Of a stretch of 64,000 nt of DNA, positions 22,781 through 35,553 are shown piece after piece. Position 1 is the stretch's first letter; each line of letters opens with the position of its first letter. Under the pieces are notes generated by a model, which saw only the letters and a program-made list of their open reading frames with translations, made no database searches and was not told where the DNA came from. Position numbers and translations under genes: made by a program. Source of the DNA: Alitta virens (lineage: Eukaryota; Annelida; Polychaeta; Phyllodocida; Nereididae); NCBI GenBank assembly GCA_932294295.1, contig OW028580.1:38923836-38987835 (forward strand), in the 5' to 3' direction.

Positions 22781-23695
22781 GTAAGTCCATTTTCATGCTA
22801 CTACTACTTCTAATAGCTTCTTAATTTTGTGGGAAATCAAAATGATCGATCTTATAGTGCACATTCCAGTTTAGAGCTATTTAGAGCTTTAGAGCTAGAC
22901 TGAGCTAGACTGAGCCGGGCTTTAATAGGTCAGACCTGAATTCAGCAAGACATTAATCTTCTTCTCTTGTGACTCATTTTGACAAAGCAGATCATAACTG
23001 ATTTAGTCAATAAATGTCATTTTCTCAGGGATTGACGAAAATTAACGGAAAGATAAGATTTCAAATATACATTAAAATACACCAAAAATACTGCTGCTAG
23101 GATAAACTCGGCTTCATCCAATCACAGTCAAGGGCGGGAACTTTTTCAGCCAATTGAATTGCAGTGCTCTGTTGTAGCCACCTGGTGGAAACGTTGAGAA
23201 ACTTCAGTGAAAATCCAAATTTGCATGACATTGTGTTCTAGTAATAACACACTTCAAATTCATCTTAGTTATAACACCACAGCTGTAATTAGAAGTTATC
23301 CATTAGTGGCAATGTACTTATGACTTGAAATCCTCTGCCAGGTTCAACTTTCCTTTTTTGTATCTCATTACACCCAATGTCATGCAGTACATTTGCCATG
23401 AATCAAAACAGATCATGTTGCCAAAAACAGATTGGAAATCTGAAACAGATACAACATACAACAAACCAGGCAACTTCAGTAAAATGTTTATTCTTGTGCA
23501 TTATATAATCTGTTTACCAGAAGTTGCTGTATGTAAGTGATTGTATTAGTTCTCAAAATAGATAATAAAGCTTTATATCTTGTTCAATACCAAGAATTTG
23601 GCAGTGTGTTGAATTGTTTCTATTTTGCTGAATGCTGAAGAAAGTATATATCAAATATCACCATAATCAAAGCCATATTTAAGATTCAATATATA

Positions 23696-23900
23696 GATAG
23701 TACAGCCCTCTGGGGCAGGTTCTTGCAACTCTAAACCCTCTGAAGCAAGTTCATGATGAGATGATAGAGTCAGGAGAAGTCTACACCATGTTACACATTT
23801 ACTATATGTGGGGTTTTTTTCAGGGCTCAGCAAGGGTACCAAATTCAAGTACCACAAATTTTCACAAACTGACAGTCTCATCGGATTGAGATCTAAATGC
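23696..23900 (-). mobile_element. Degenerate SINE-B
   Basis: Keeps tatatagatag at the tail, cagccctctgg, agtctacaccatgttacaca, a tggggt word and gtctcatcgga in the SINE-B order, but the central part and the tRNA head are lost or diverged. Confidence 0.6.
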
Positions 23901-24095
23901 ACAAGAATATGCTATTACAAAAAAAGTACAGATTTACTTTCTGTTGCATTTTGTTGTAGCATCACAGAAATGGTATCAATAATCGCATCCCAAAGAAGCT
24001 GACATCAGCTTGACAAATATCTGCCCAAATGTCTCTATATTCTCATGTTAGTTGCTTATTATTACATGTTTGGAATTCTTGTAACTTGTTCTTAG

Positions 24096-24262
24096 GTGCT
24101 GGTATTAGTGGTAGCGCTCTTGGCTGCCAACCACTGGGTTTGAATCCAGCCCGTGTTGGAAGGTTGCTTCATAATTCCCTTCATCGCCTTAGCAACTGCC
24201 TGTCCTGATCAGCCTTATCTGGTGCAAAAATATGGGACGTAAAGGCCGTCTCACCCACATTT
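24096..24262 (+). mobile_element. SINE-A relative, divergent subfamily
   Basis: Has ttagtggtagcgctc (A box), tgggtttgaatccagcc (B box position), then gttgcttcat, gcctgtcctgatcagcc, ggtgcaaaaatatgggacgt. The same variants occur in minus orientation at 43698-43895 (acgtcccatatttttgcacc), so the two define a second SINE-A subfamily. Confidence 0.85.
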
Positions 24263-27200
24263 CTCATGATAATTACATGTATGGGAGTTATAAATAGTTG
24301 TAAAAGGGGCATAGAACAAGGCAAAGGTGTGTACCGTGCACAGATAGTGCAACTAATCTTGTTTTCTCATTATTGTGTATCACAAACTCTTGTCAGTTCT
24401 GAGGAAATGTCTAGATGCGGTTCTTGAGCAACTGACAGGCTATAATTATGCATTCTTTCCTGTTCTGTGCTTCTGGAAGTTGATTAGAGCTCAGGGAAAG
24501 ATGATACTGTGAATAGAAAACAGAATAAGATGCAGGAAGATGCAGAGATGCTGAAGAACATGAACAAGAGTGTTGTTGCCAAGGTAACGGGACAATATGG
24601 TGATAAACAAGCTCCACCTACAGGCCAAGCTCATAGAGGAAATTGAGACCAGGATGTTTACTATGTACAGGATATCCTAGTTTACATAGAGCATACTCTT
24701 TATGTCTTTAACCTTAGTTATTGCTTAAGGCAAGTGAGCAGAAATCAATCAAACGGCACCAAAGGTTTTATATGAATTTTTATTAATGTTGTTGCAAAAG
24801 ATCTATATTTATATATAGCCTATATACAACCAAACTGTAAAAACGATTTCTGAAAATATCTAATAACCTGTCTTTTTTCATACCATAACGAAGAAAAGTG
24901 CATGGTCAATTGTTAATAATGTAAGAATAAACCACAATATATATAAGGTCAAAAATGTTGAATATCTTAATGGGCTGCCATTTTAATATTTGATTTCAGG
25001 TCCAACAAACATAAGAATCAATCAGTGTCCTGTTTATAACACAAATTTATGTCGATACAGACCACTTTTTAAAGAAATGCCAATAGACTATATTTATAAT
25101 CATTGAGCTTTCCATTAAAACCATTGCTATTGAACCAGTAAAATTGGCAGCTTGGCCAGTCTTATTGGCGAAGTCCTGTTGTATTTTCCAGTATAAGTTC
25201 AAGTTGAGAACACTAGTAATTTTGTTTTAATTTATTTCTAATTAGAAAGGTTTTTTTAAATTTTGCATCAGTAATATATTAAATGCTGCAAACAATGACT
25301 GCTATTTAGAGTAACTATGGTAACCGTTTCACATTTTGTGAAGCATGAACTTATGAACATGGCATTGCCAACATGATTAAAGTTCTCAAAATATCTTTTT
25401 TGGAGTGATATTTATATCTATATATATAACCATTCTATCATTGCAATTGTAGCATTTAAAGGCATTTCCATATGTCTATTTACCACTGACCCTCAGTATT
25501 GGATTACGCTATATCTGGTTTCTTAATAGACAGACAGAAAACGATATTTATTTACACAAAGAGACACACATTTCATATACAGACATTGTTTGAAACAAAA
25601 CTATTTAAAATGTATTTTTCTCTATGTGTGGGAGGCCTCTCTAAGGTCTTGAGACCGCTATCGAGAGGCCACCCGGGCGTTTAAAGGTAGGCTGAAATCT
25701 CCTGAGTCACCGATTACAATTTATCAAGTTAATAGAATATTTCAAGTAAAATCATATTAACAATGATGATGATAGATTAGCATTGTTATAGTATAAAGTT
25801 TATTTAAAAAAATAAAAAATATATCTTATTTCAATGACAATGTATTTGAAACATTATTCCATGAAATTTGATTTTAACATGATCACAGCATAATATTTTG
25901 AAAGTGTTTTTCGTTTCTGTGCTAATGTTTGGACAAAATATTATAAAATTTTAAAATGTTCATAATGATAATGTCTTTAAGGTAAATCCTCTATTTATGC
26001 CAGTAAAATGATAAAAACAAGCTGATGCTGGGAAAATATAATTTGACAACTATATTCAATTTGGTCGTAATTATTAACATGATTGTATTCTACATTACTT
26101 TAAATGGCTTCCTTTTCAGAGTTGATTTAAAGTAAGATTATTATCAAAATTTAAAACTTCATAATTGTGTCTTCAATGAAACTATGTTTAACTGAAAATT
26201 GTAACTAATCTTCAGGCTCTTTTAAGTAATAACTGTTGAGAAATAATTTAAACTCAAATTTAACCTAGGAGGAGGCTAGATGGTGTAGCTGTGACCTAAA
26301 ATATCTGGATGGAATTTATTTAACATTACTGTGTTTTATTATATTTAGCCTTACTTAGTATTGAAGAGAGTATTGAACATAAACCAATTAAAGTAAGTCC
26401 ACTATAGGAAAGTTTTGTGAGACAAAAAAAGACACAAAAATAGCAGAGTAGGTGCATAAAGTTAACATTTTTTATAACATACATCTTCATTACTGTCTGC
26501 CACCTTCAGCAAAAGGACCTTTCCAAGTGAACTTCTCTATGGGGAAAAAGCCAAATCTTTTATTGAATATAAGACCAATATTGCTTTAGAACTTGACTTT
26601 TATGAACTAAGGATGGTAGGAGATAACTTATGAATACAAACAACTCTATGAACATGGAATTAAAAAAAATATATGTGTTTTTGTTTTTGTTCGTATATAT
26701 CATATCAGACACTAATTTTGAAAACATGAATTAGTTTCTGGGAAATATTCCGGGAAGCATATCGGTCGAAGACAATTGGAATGTCTGAGAAAGTCAGAAG
26801 ACTAAATGTTGGATTACATTTCTAGTATGAGAAAATTGTTTTACTTTTTTACTTTCTTTCTTTCTTTCTTGTATGTACATTTGTCAGGGTTATCACTGCC
26901 ATGTCTAATTATTGTCTATCCATTGATCCATATTCACCCCGGCCCCTACCCTGTTTTATGAGTTTGCACCAAGTTTTTTTGGAAAAAAAAACAAAGAGTT
27001 TGCCGAATTTTTGCTTAAAGGTCATTCATATTCTTCAGTTCAGTATATTTGATTAGAAATTAAGCAGTTGTTGCAATGTAATATATTTTGTGTAGCTCCA
27101 AAAAACTAGACCAAAATATTGCTGTCATTTGCAAGCCTGCTGATAGGGTTCGTGAGGTTTTGTAGGACTACCAAAAACCATACGCAATAAACATTTTTCC

Positions 27201-28119
27201 ACATCATTGTGTGAAACAAAAACTGTTCATGAATTTTTTAAAATAAAACACCATCTTTTACTCACATAAATAAAGAATTTGGTCTGAGTATCAAAAATAT
27301 ATAATGTACCTCAAGGTGCCCCACTTTTCCCTACTACTGTAACAGTGTGGACACAGTAAGGATGGCGCTGTTAGATCCAGTTAAGCACTGACCAATAAAG
27401 GCACAGTGGACAGGAAATAGCCACTGGCTACTAATGTCCGCCTGTCCTGATTGGTTAAAATCAACTTTGCTTAATGGTACCAAGCAGAGCAGATTCTTAC
27501 TCCTTGTACTCATGTAAATTTAAACTTAACGGTGGCTTATAAATCTGTTGATTAAAGAAAACAGAATTTGCAGATAAGAATGCACTGTAGCAGTAAAATT
27601 TACATTATATTTGCATTAGCCCTGGTTAGTTAAAATGATGTTAAAGACATTTACAAATGTTTATATTTTGTCGATTGTAAATGTAAAGAAAATTTATATA
27701 CCAGTAAAATCCACTGATATAAAAGTGCAGTAGGATTTTGCGCCTTAGTGCAATTTATGTATTTCATTGACATAAGCAACGTACAGGTGTATGTATGCCT
27801 GTATACACTGTATGCACGACATTACAGAGTACTAAATGGTTGAAATCACCCAGTTTTGTACTTTAAAATATATGCCTTAATTTGTATTATTGAACGTATG
27901 ATAGCACCTTGATCTATTTCATTATCTTGGGTATTCTTTCTAAATCTGTTGCATTTTAAAACTTCATGCCCACTAATTTCATGTAAGGTAGAGTGGTATT
28001 AAAAATCAGATTTCACAAATACACGAAGGAATGTTTACATAGGAGCGTAACATTCATCCAGGATAATGCTCTAGACATATCCATGAAAATAATCATAATA
28101 AAATTGTATGCGCTCTTAT

Positions 28120-28275
28120 ATTGTTTACCAGACCTCAGACATCTGTAATACATCTACCAATTGTTGTATAAATTATTATTCTATAAATATGCTGTTTGTG
28201 TGTAAAACATGTCATGTGTAAATTGTTGAAGATTTATTATGGAATTGGCCAATAAAAAATAAAATAAATTAAAAA
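28120..28275 (+). mobile_element. Possible LINE 3' tail
   Basis: A UTR-like sequence ends in ttatggaattggccaataaa followed by aaataaaataaat, the layout of a non-LTR 3' end with an A-rich tail. There is no coding part to confirm it. Confidence 0.35.
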
Positions 28276-28670
28276 GATGTTACCACCAGACAATAATACA
28301 CGACCATAAAATATAAACCCACCATCAGACAATAAGACATGCATTATGGAATTTAAAGCCATCTAGAATTTCCAAAAAAATGATAAGATAGACATGTCTA
28401 TGTTTTTTTCATTAAACATATCATATTTATACATGTCCCTTAAGAAGGACATCAGCGATTTGATATTTTGAGTTTCACATATAAATCCAGCATAATCTCA
28501 TATTTGCATTCCTAATCATTCATCTCAGTGTCAACTGTAACCGATTGGGACAACAGTAATATTTGCCACCATACTTTATTGGAACTTTTAAAAAGGTTTC
28601 AGACTATTATATTTTTGTCATAGTTATTTATTTTACAATGTAATCGCTGAAATGAGTCCTTGATTTTGGT

Positions 28671-28815
28671 ATAGATAGATAGATATGGAAAGTTCTTGCT
28701 CGTATCGAGGGTTGATTGATGAGGTGAGAAAGAGGAGGAGTCCACCCATGTTACACATATTACCCCGTGGGTGGGGTCTTTTACTTGCCTCAGCATAGAC
28801 ACAAGTATATAAGAA
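28671..28815 (-). mobile_element. SINE-B, GATA-tailed subfamily, partial
   Basis: Begins with atagatagatagatatggaa, then cgagggttgattgatgaggt, gtccacccatgttacacata, gtggggtcttttacttgcct and cagcatagacacaagtata. It lacks the tRNA head and part of the tail-proximal body. Confidence 0.85.
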
Positions 28816-29157
28816 TGCCTCAATCTTCATTATCATTTTCTTAAATATTTAAAGTAAAAAACAAAGGGAACTTGATAATGTTCCATCTTTGACTGAAAAA
28901 AAGGAGGAAAAAATCAATTGGCAGATTCTTCATTGCTTATGAAACACATTACCATATGAAAAAACAGAATAAAAAGAAACTTACTTAATTGATATCATAA
29001 TGTTAAAAATAACCTAGCGATTATGAGCAGCTAGTGTCTCACATTATGAAATTAATGTTTACCCTCAGCTACAGAAGCAAGAAGGCAGTCATGAAGAATC
29101 TGATTGACATACACTTGTAAAACCCCATAAAGAACCAAACTGTCACTCATGACAAAT

Positions 29158-29478
29158 CGAGGCTAATTCAGTTTTGCATTTCTCAACCATACGTCTGAGC
29201 CCAAAGTGGCTTGTACAGATACTGCCCTGATTTTGAGATGCTCAATCTGGGCTGGAACATTATTAAATTGCTGGTGGAGAGGACCGTATCCAAAGGAATC
29301 CGTCTTGTGAAAGGCGTTTTAGCAAGGATGTCACGTCCTGAAGTGTATAGGATTTTCTGTGACTCTGTGTCAATTTGTCAAAGTGGCTGACACCGAGTCG
29401 ACACTCAGTAAGCACCATCTTTTCTACTGCGGAGAGCAAGATTAGTTGGATCCAATTGCAATATTAAGCCTGATGATC
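29158..29478 (-). repeat. Block D3
   Basis: Inverted copy of D, closest to D2 (ctggaacattattaaattgc here against its complement in D2). It is the innermost block of the right arm and so pairs with D2, the innermost block of the left arm. Confidence 0.8.
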
Positions 29479-30109
29479 TAGTTCTATAGGTCTAAAGAAA
29501 CAGTTGAAAGGGTAAATTCAGAGGCTGAAATTGCCACTTTTCTCCAACTGATAATATTACCTGTTCATTAGCAAAGTGATGCAACACTTGTGTGTGACTT
29601 TATCATGAAAGTCTGTCATATCTAGTATATGGAACAAAAAGCGAATTATTATTGTGCTCATTAGATCAATTTCTAAACTTAAATGTGGAAAATACAGTAT
29701 GTGCTACGTGTCATTATATATATAGCAACTATGTTAACTTTTGCTATAATTAGACGATAATCTGAAAATCTGTGTGGAATGGTTTTATGTGGATTTTGAA
29801 GTATTAGGAAATATCAGCTGTGGAATTTAAGTAATTAAATTCTTATAAACAACTTAAAAAGAACGTAGATCTATTGTTGTACATTGAGGACACATAAAAA
29901 GCAGCTCATTTCATTTAAGAACACACCACAACAGGCTTAATCAAAAGAAGTCCTTAAATATATTGAAATTAGCCACAGCCTGTTTATTGTATATCAGACG
30001 TGATTCCAATTTTGAAGTATTTAAAAAAACAAAAGTGTGCCACAAAGTCAGTAGGCCTAATGAAGCTTTTGGCTCACACAGAATCTCACACATTACATTG
30101 TGTATTTCT

Positions 30110-30607
30110 CATTTTCTGCAAGTCATATAGACTCTTCTGTACAAAAGTGTGGATGAATATTTATATTTCAGACTTTAGCTATGAGTAATTTTCCAAAGCA
30201 TACACTCTGAACTGAAATACATCCACAGTCATAATGGTTTGCTTTGTATTTTCTGCAGCTGCAGATGACAAGAAAATGACAAGTAGGACACCAGAAAAGA
30301 CTGCACTGCAAAATATGTTTTGGAAATGTCTTGTGCCTCCAAGAAAAAAATGATGATTACACTGACTTGGAATATGAGCAAAATGAGATGTAGAACAGAA
30401 AATGTCAAAGTATGAATGGAAATATGGGGAAACATGATACAAAGTCATGAAAAGGAAAACAAAATGATGTATGTGAGTGATGTAAAGTTTCAAATGATGA
30501 TTGAGATTTATACAGAAATAGATGCAGCTGTTGAAAACACAATATAGTTTTGTAAGTTTTAGAAAGAAATAACAAAAGAAACTAATTCTTGTACATTTTG
30601 AGACCAA
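30110..30607 (-). repeat. Block K2 with local direct repeat
   Basis: A diverged K copy. Its edge at 30121-30195 (gtcatatagactcttctgta, caaaagtgtg, cagactttagctatgagtaa) is repeated almost exactly at 30853-30936. A 142-codon minus frame at 30179-30607 is AT-rich, hydrophobic and unlike any family I recognise, and K1 and K3 do not keep it. I do not call it a gene. Confidence 0.55.
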
Positions 30608-30852
30608 TTTATGACTGGTTAACAGTGTTTTTGTTAATGTACTTGTTCAATGTCTAGGTCTATATCCAAAGTATATAGATTCAGATTAAGATTCATTCAT
30701 TTTATTTCACATTCATAAAACATATATTTAATTTTCAAAACATTTTGTACATAATGTGAGGAGACCCCACTAAGAAGGTATCCCTTCACTATCGTGGGGC
30801 CACCTACAGGGATTAAAGATACATAAAATATTTTCTATACTATTTAGCAAAA

Positions 30853-30936
30853 AAGTCATATAGACTCTTCTGTACAAAAGTGTGTATGAATATGTCTATG
30901 TATATGTGTTTCAGACTTTAGCTATGAGTAATTTTC
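30853..30936 (+). repeat. Second copy of the 30121 direct repeat
   Basis: About 80 bases nearly identical to 30121-30195, with a short extra insertion around tatgtctatgtatatgtg. The SINE-B at 30948 starts just after it. Confidence 0.8.
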
Positions 30937-30947
30937 AATATATATCT

Positions 30948-31257
30948 CAATGCTACTGGTCTGAAGCTTAGTTAGCATATATGCCTGAGGCAGATTTATG
31001 ACGCACTGATAAGGCTTGGAGTCCACAACATGTTACACACGTACAAAATTCACCCCATTGGTGGGGTTTTACTTGCCCCAGCATGGACACCGAGTACAAA
31101 GCACCTGCAATTTACCATGTCATGCAATCAACATCCAGCTGGGATGGTACCTCATGATGAGTGCCCAGGCTGGGAATCAAACCCAGGACATTAAAAACAG
31201 TTCAAAATCTGTGGTATTAGTGGGATGCCTTAACCACGAGGCCACCCAGCTGCAGTA
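30948..31257 (-). mobile_element. SINE-B second subfamily, nearly full length
   Basis: Read on minus it starts with a tRNA-like head (gcagctgggtggcctcgtgg, B box tgggtttgattccca), then the body (atgtccatgctggggcaagt, gtgtaacatgttgtggactc) and ends in the ctgaag and cagtagcattgag words instead of an ATCT tail. The A and B boxes are intact enough to be recognised. The insert between them is long for a tRNA. Confidence 0.88.
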
Positions 31258-31624
31258 TTAATAAGGGCTGGCTTGTTGAAGGACAGCTCATTAGAAATCA
31301 TCAGCATCATGGAGAACCTAATGATTATAACATTATGAAAATTATTAATCAATAAACGAGGATGCTTTGAAAATTATTGTAATTTTCAAGATGACCAACA
31401 TTGATGCATTCCTTTAAATACTTCAATGTCCTCGGTCATGTCATGAATCTACCTGCATATGAAATCAAGTGTGACATCAAGTGTATTACATTTACTTTGA
31501 ATAAAGAGTAATAATAGTAGGTTGAGGATAACAACTTGTCAACCACCAAGAAGTCATTCACATCTGTACTTTAAAGAAAAAGTCAAAATGTACCTTCTCA
31601 CTTCCATAGGTATGGAAACACAGG

Positions 31625-31820
31625 ATGTCCCTGTGGTACACAATTAGATTTTCGTACATCATTATCTACTGTAGAACAAAATGCAAGTTTATGAGACTCC
31701 CACACTAACAAGATTTTCCAAGCTGCCTGAGGAGCATTGGAATGAGCTGGATGTCCTTGTGTCTGCCTTGTAAATTGGCCATCTTGCACGCAGGAACACC
31801 GACAAGTTGTTTCCTTCAAG
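31625..31820 (-). repeat. Block E4
   Basis: Inverted E copy of the E3 subtype (gccaatttacaaggcagaca read on minus, tgttagtgtggg). It also retains the gataatgatgtacg and accacagggac words that match E2's gataatgatgtgtg and ctacggggac. Confidence 0.7.
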
Positions 31821-32667
31821 GCTTTGCGCAGACCACTACTTCCATGTGTTAGTGATCTGATTTTTATTTGGCGCAAGCAGAGGTTTATGTGTCTCTTAAA
31901 GATGTTTGTAAAGGGTAATGCTTACCTTGCATGCAGATTGTTTTATGTGTGTTTTGCTCTTGTGTGCATAGTATCTTTGACGCTATGGCAATGGCTATAT
32001 TTATATGCTGACACACACCATATGAAAGATGCTCGTAAGCAATCTTTCTTCAACTCACTATATTGCTTGCCCAGTATGAAGCTATGATAATATTGTGTAA
32101 GCAAAGAATTCAATTGCTGTTACTCATCTTTTCGTGTCTGCATTATTTTGATCTCGTTTGATGGGATGATCCACAGTATGCATAGAAGATACAAAGATTG
32201 AATAGAAAAACAAAATTCAAAAGTCTTCAAATATACAGAATCTCATTGCTCATTCTCCCTTATTATGAAAGCCTTGAGAAGTACATTCCATCACCTGCAC
32301 ATTAAGTACAGTCTTTCCTAAGCAAATTAGTCTATACAAATTTCCAAATGCATCTGATTTTTCATCCGACGAACACCGTAAGTTAAAATCTATGATATAT
32401 GAACACAGAATACTTTTAAGTTTCCTTTATTGCTATAATATAAGGCGAATGACTTCACTCAAAGTAACTCATGGAAGTACAGCTTTATTCCAAATATAAG
32501 GCGAATGTGCTGATGTGAATATCTTTTCTACGTAAAGAAAATAATGTGCTTCAATTAGAGCTGCATGTCTAATGTCCTATATAGCATCTAAGTATAAAAT
32601 GGAAGTCTTAATCAGGCTAATGAAATATATAATGCATATTTTCTTTTGAAGACTTTCAAAGTCTCTC

Positions 32668-32850
32668 ATGTAGAATTAGACTAAAATTGCAATTTGAATC
32701 CCTGCTCATGATGTATCATGATGAAGTGGCCAGGGAGAATCAAAGAAGAATTGTTGAAAAGCAAAAGTTGGTGGTACTTTTCATCCCCATCTTTTGCTGC
32801 AGAAGCAACCCCAGTGTGTAGGCCCAGTAGGGTTAAGAGTAAACCCTCAT
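32668..32850 (+). repeat. Block H2, short copy
   Basis: Same orientation as H3. Shared words are attagactaaaattgcaat, gatgtatc(g/a)tgatg and cccatcttttgctgcag. The plus frame RLKLQFESLLMMYHDE then VVLFIPIFCC lines up with H1 and H3 after in-frame gaps. It starts the inner partial unit of the right arm. Confidence 0.65.
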
Positions 32851-33071
32851 TTTTTATTCACAATAACAGAGATTATTCTTATAATGGCGTAAGATTGCAG
32901 TTGATTCATCTTGATTTTCAGGTGTTTTAAAAATATAAAAAATTCCGCTATTTGGTACCATGGTAACACGCAAATTCTTAAGACTTAACATAATTTGGAA
33001 TTAACTTAAAAAAGTAATAGAGCTAATATCAGCAAATAAACATTGCATATCACCATACCACATTTTATTCT

Positions 33072-33142
33072 TATCATCTCCTCATTACATCTGCCTCTGG
33101 CAGCTGGTCATATCAGTTGACTAAGCTTCAGACATTGTATCC
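33072..33142 (+). mobile_element. SINE-B 3' end fragment
   Basis: Matches the 3' end of the copy at 58494-58800: cttatcatctcctcattaca, tctggcagctggtcatatca, gactaagcttcaga. Confidence 0.75.
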
Positions 33143-33218
33143 ATGTGGTTAAGAATCTAACAACAGCAATGATGCAAATATGAGTCTTTATAACCATTTA
33201 TAACCCATAATCTAAGAA

Positions 33219-33535
33219 CGCTAATTCAGTTTTATGCTCCTTGAACCATATGTCTGAGCCAAAATAGTCTGGCGCAGATGCTGCCCTGATTTTCATAGTG
33301 GCACAGTCTGGGGTAGCTTGTTATTGAATTACACCAGGATCGGACGATGTCCATCAGATGTGTCCAGTAGACATTCTTGGTGCTTCTCCTGTAAGACTGT
33401 CACGTTCTGGGTGTATAGGATCTACCTGACTCTCAGTCAATTTGTCAGAGTGGCTGACACCAAGTTGACACTCAGTAAACACCATCTTTTCTATTCCAGA
33501 AAGGCAAACTAGCCAGATTCAATGACATTTTCAAG
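33219..33535 (-). repeat. Block D4
   Basis: Inverted D copy of the D1 subtype, e.g. gtgtccagtagacattcttg and ggtgcttctcctgtaagact, both present as complements in D1. The plus frame at 33318-33512 and the D1 minus frame share YRIYLTLSQFVRVADTK or a near match, then LTLSKHH or STLSKHH. No domain recognised. Confidence 0.8.
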
Positions 33536-34029
33536 CCTGCTAATTAGATGTGGTGGCTCCCAGAAAAAATCTGAGAATAAACATCACAGGGCTAAATGAT
33601 TTCAAAAGTTTCAGTTTCTTTAAACCTTTGCCTCTTTTAGTTAAATGTATACATATATATGACGAATCCTTCACATTTATATATCGTTGAAAATGTCGTG
33701 GTTACCAAACTATGTTGGTGTGCCCATTTCCAGATAATGCCAGATTGCCATTTTCGTGGTATTTAGCTTGTGTATAGAAAAACATGAGTTTGAAAATGTT
33801 TTCTTTTGTGAAATTTTCTTTTTGCTGTTGCCATGGTGATGAATGTTCTCTTTAGAATCAAAATGGCTTCTTGACTTGGGATGGAATTTTATTCCGCAGC
33901 AGAGCTATGTCAGCAGAAAATAAAGGGCTAAGTCTGATCTTCGTCATTTCAAATTTGTGCTCGATTCATCAGAAAATGAGTAGGGTTGTATCATTGTCAG
34001 CTTTGAGAACCAGGCTTTCATTGCATGCA

Positions 34030-34480
34030 ACATATAATATCCTTTGTACCACAATGTAGAGATGAGAACTATGTATCTATTGGATGTAGGTGTACATTGG
34101 TGTGTCTGTAAGCATTTCAGGCTTCAGCCGTGAGTAATGTTCAAAAGCAGCTATTCTGACTAAAATCAGAACTGTCAGAGTCCACATTTTGCCTTATATA
34201 TTCTGTATACTGTATAGTTTGTGTGTTGTTGTGGTTGACAGAGAAAATACAAATGGCTACAGAGAAAACTTGTCTTGTGCGCCAAAATGTGTTTTTAAAG
34301 GGCCTCTGTGTCCACAAACTCCACACAGAGAATCCTGCACAATCTTCAGTGAATGGCAGAACATTTAGTGACACAAAGAATAGCGAATGAAAACACGCAT
34401 CAAGGGAAAAACAGACGAAAAACAGGGAATGACGAAAAACAGAGTGCATACCAGTAATGGAAAAGTACAAAGTAACAAAT
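34030..34480 (-). repeat. Block K3
   Basis: Inverted K copy, closest to K1 (gtgagtaatgttcaaaagca then gctattctgac; cctta and attctgtatactg). Part of it forms a 109-codon minus frame (34141-34470) that is frameshifted relative to K1. Confidence 0.65.
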
Positions 34481-34944
34481 AGGTATTTTTATATTCTAAT
34501 TGAAAGGCATGGTACACTGGAGTTTTATTATAACATGAATCAAGGAAAAATAATATAGAAAAATAGGGAAAAAAATGAAAGCAAAATGTATAGCAGTAGT
34601 ACTACCAATCATGAAGCAGTATGGAGTATAATACATGGTGTTTACGTGGCATTTCTCGGTTTAAAACCCTTGAATGGAATTAACTTCAACCAACTTAGCG
34701 TCAATTCAAATGAATTTTCAATCAACAACATAAGAAGAAAACAATTTTGAAAACATATAACGTGCTCAGCACAATCTTACGTTTAGGATTTACCTCAATT
34801 TTGAAACTATTTGAATTTTTAAGAGTAAATGCAAATAAAGCTATTTTTAGGGTAAAGACAATTATTGTTATGACAATTATATATATTGGTTATGGCTATG
34901 CATCATGGAGTCATTGAGAACCCCTTGATTTTGCTGATGATGTT

Positions 34945-35160
34945 ACCCTGATAGCACCAGGGTGGGGGCCTAGCTCAGTGGTAGCGCGCTGGGCTTCCAA
35001 CCACTGGGTCCTGGGTTCGCTTCCCGGTCGAGCCTAGGTTGGATGGCTGTTTCATCCCTCATCTCATTGCCATGGTCCCTGCCTGTCCTAATTAGCCCAA
35101 CAGGTGCAGAAATACAGGACGTAAACCCTAATCCACCCACCCACCACCCTGATAGCACCA
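34945..35160 (+). mobile_element. SINE-A copy with perfect 15-bp target-site duplication
   Basis: The direct repeat accctgatagcacca stands at 34945-34959 and 35146-35160. Between them lie the A box ctagctcagtggtagcgcgc, the anticodon-loop-like cttccaa, the B box gggttcgcttccc and the full body to a CCACC-rich tail. The perfect duplication suggests this is one of the younger insertions. Confidence 0.97.
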
Positions 35161-35553
35161 ACCCTTACGTGAACTACAGACTATGTTGCATGCGTGTGAA
35201 ATGTTTGCCTCTGATAATGATGTATTGTTAAATCAGAGCAAGACTGTTGATATTGCTTTCAGTAGGAGAGGTGATATTCCCAGATACAAACTATCACTGA
35301 AATTTATTGGTCCACTGATGATCATGATGTGAAGTTGAAGAAAAATGAATTCTTACATAGAGTAAACAGCATAATCGTTAATTTTGGCTCAAAGACATGT
35401 TTGTAACAAGTTATTTGATGCAAATTATTTTTTTCTATGGAAGTTAACAATGGTCACTGAATAACAAAAAAGTGATTGAACTGTTCATGTTCATTGGAGG
35501 AAGTCAGTGAGACGTATGTGGGAACCTCCACTGGCATGCCAGGTCTGGATTAA

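Larger units (their letters stand above)
22785..28670. other. Relatively repeat-poor central stretch
   Basis: Apart from a SINE-A relative (24096-24262), a decayed SINE-B (23696-23900) and a probable LINE tail at 28120-28275, no repeat family was matched in almost 6 kb. A second weak exon-like segment lies at 26349-26392 (atatttag before, gtaagt after, 44 bases, open in two frames). A perfect RFX X-box consensus match, gtaactatggtaac, lies at 25311-25324. The rest may be intron or intergenic DNA. Confidence 0.4.

Noticed and set aside
25311..25324. Single perfect X-box in the repeat-poor stretch
   Set aside because: Isolated, and about the number expected by chance. Kept only as context for the cluster at 50.6 kb.
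26349..26392. Third exon-like segment with gtaagt
   Set aside because: A weak acceptor (atatttag without a strong pyrimidine tract), 44 bases open in two frames, and no coding bias. Mentioned only within the interval entry.
30179..30607. 142-codon minus-strand frame
   Set aside because: Rich in Phe, His, Ile and Cys from AT-rich DNA. The related blocks K1 and K3 are frame-broken.
34960..35050. Possible functional tRNA genes at SINE-A and SINE-B heads
   Set aside because: A and B boxes are good, but acceptor and anticodon stems do not pair properly, the spacing is off in SINE-B, and each is followed by the SINE body.
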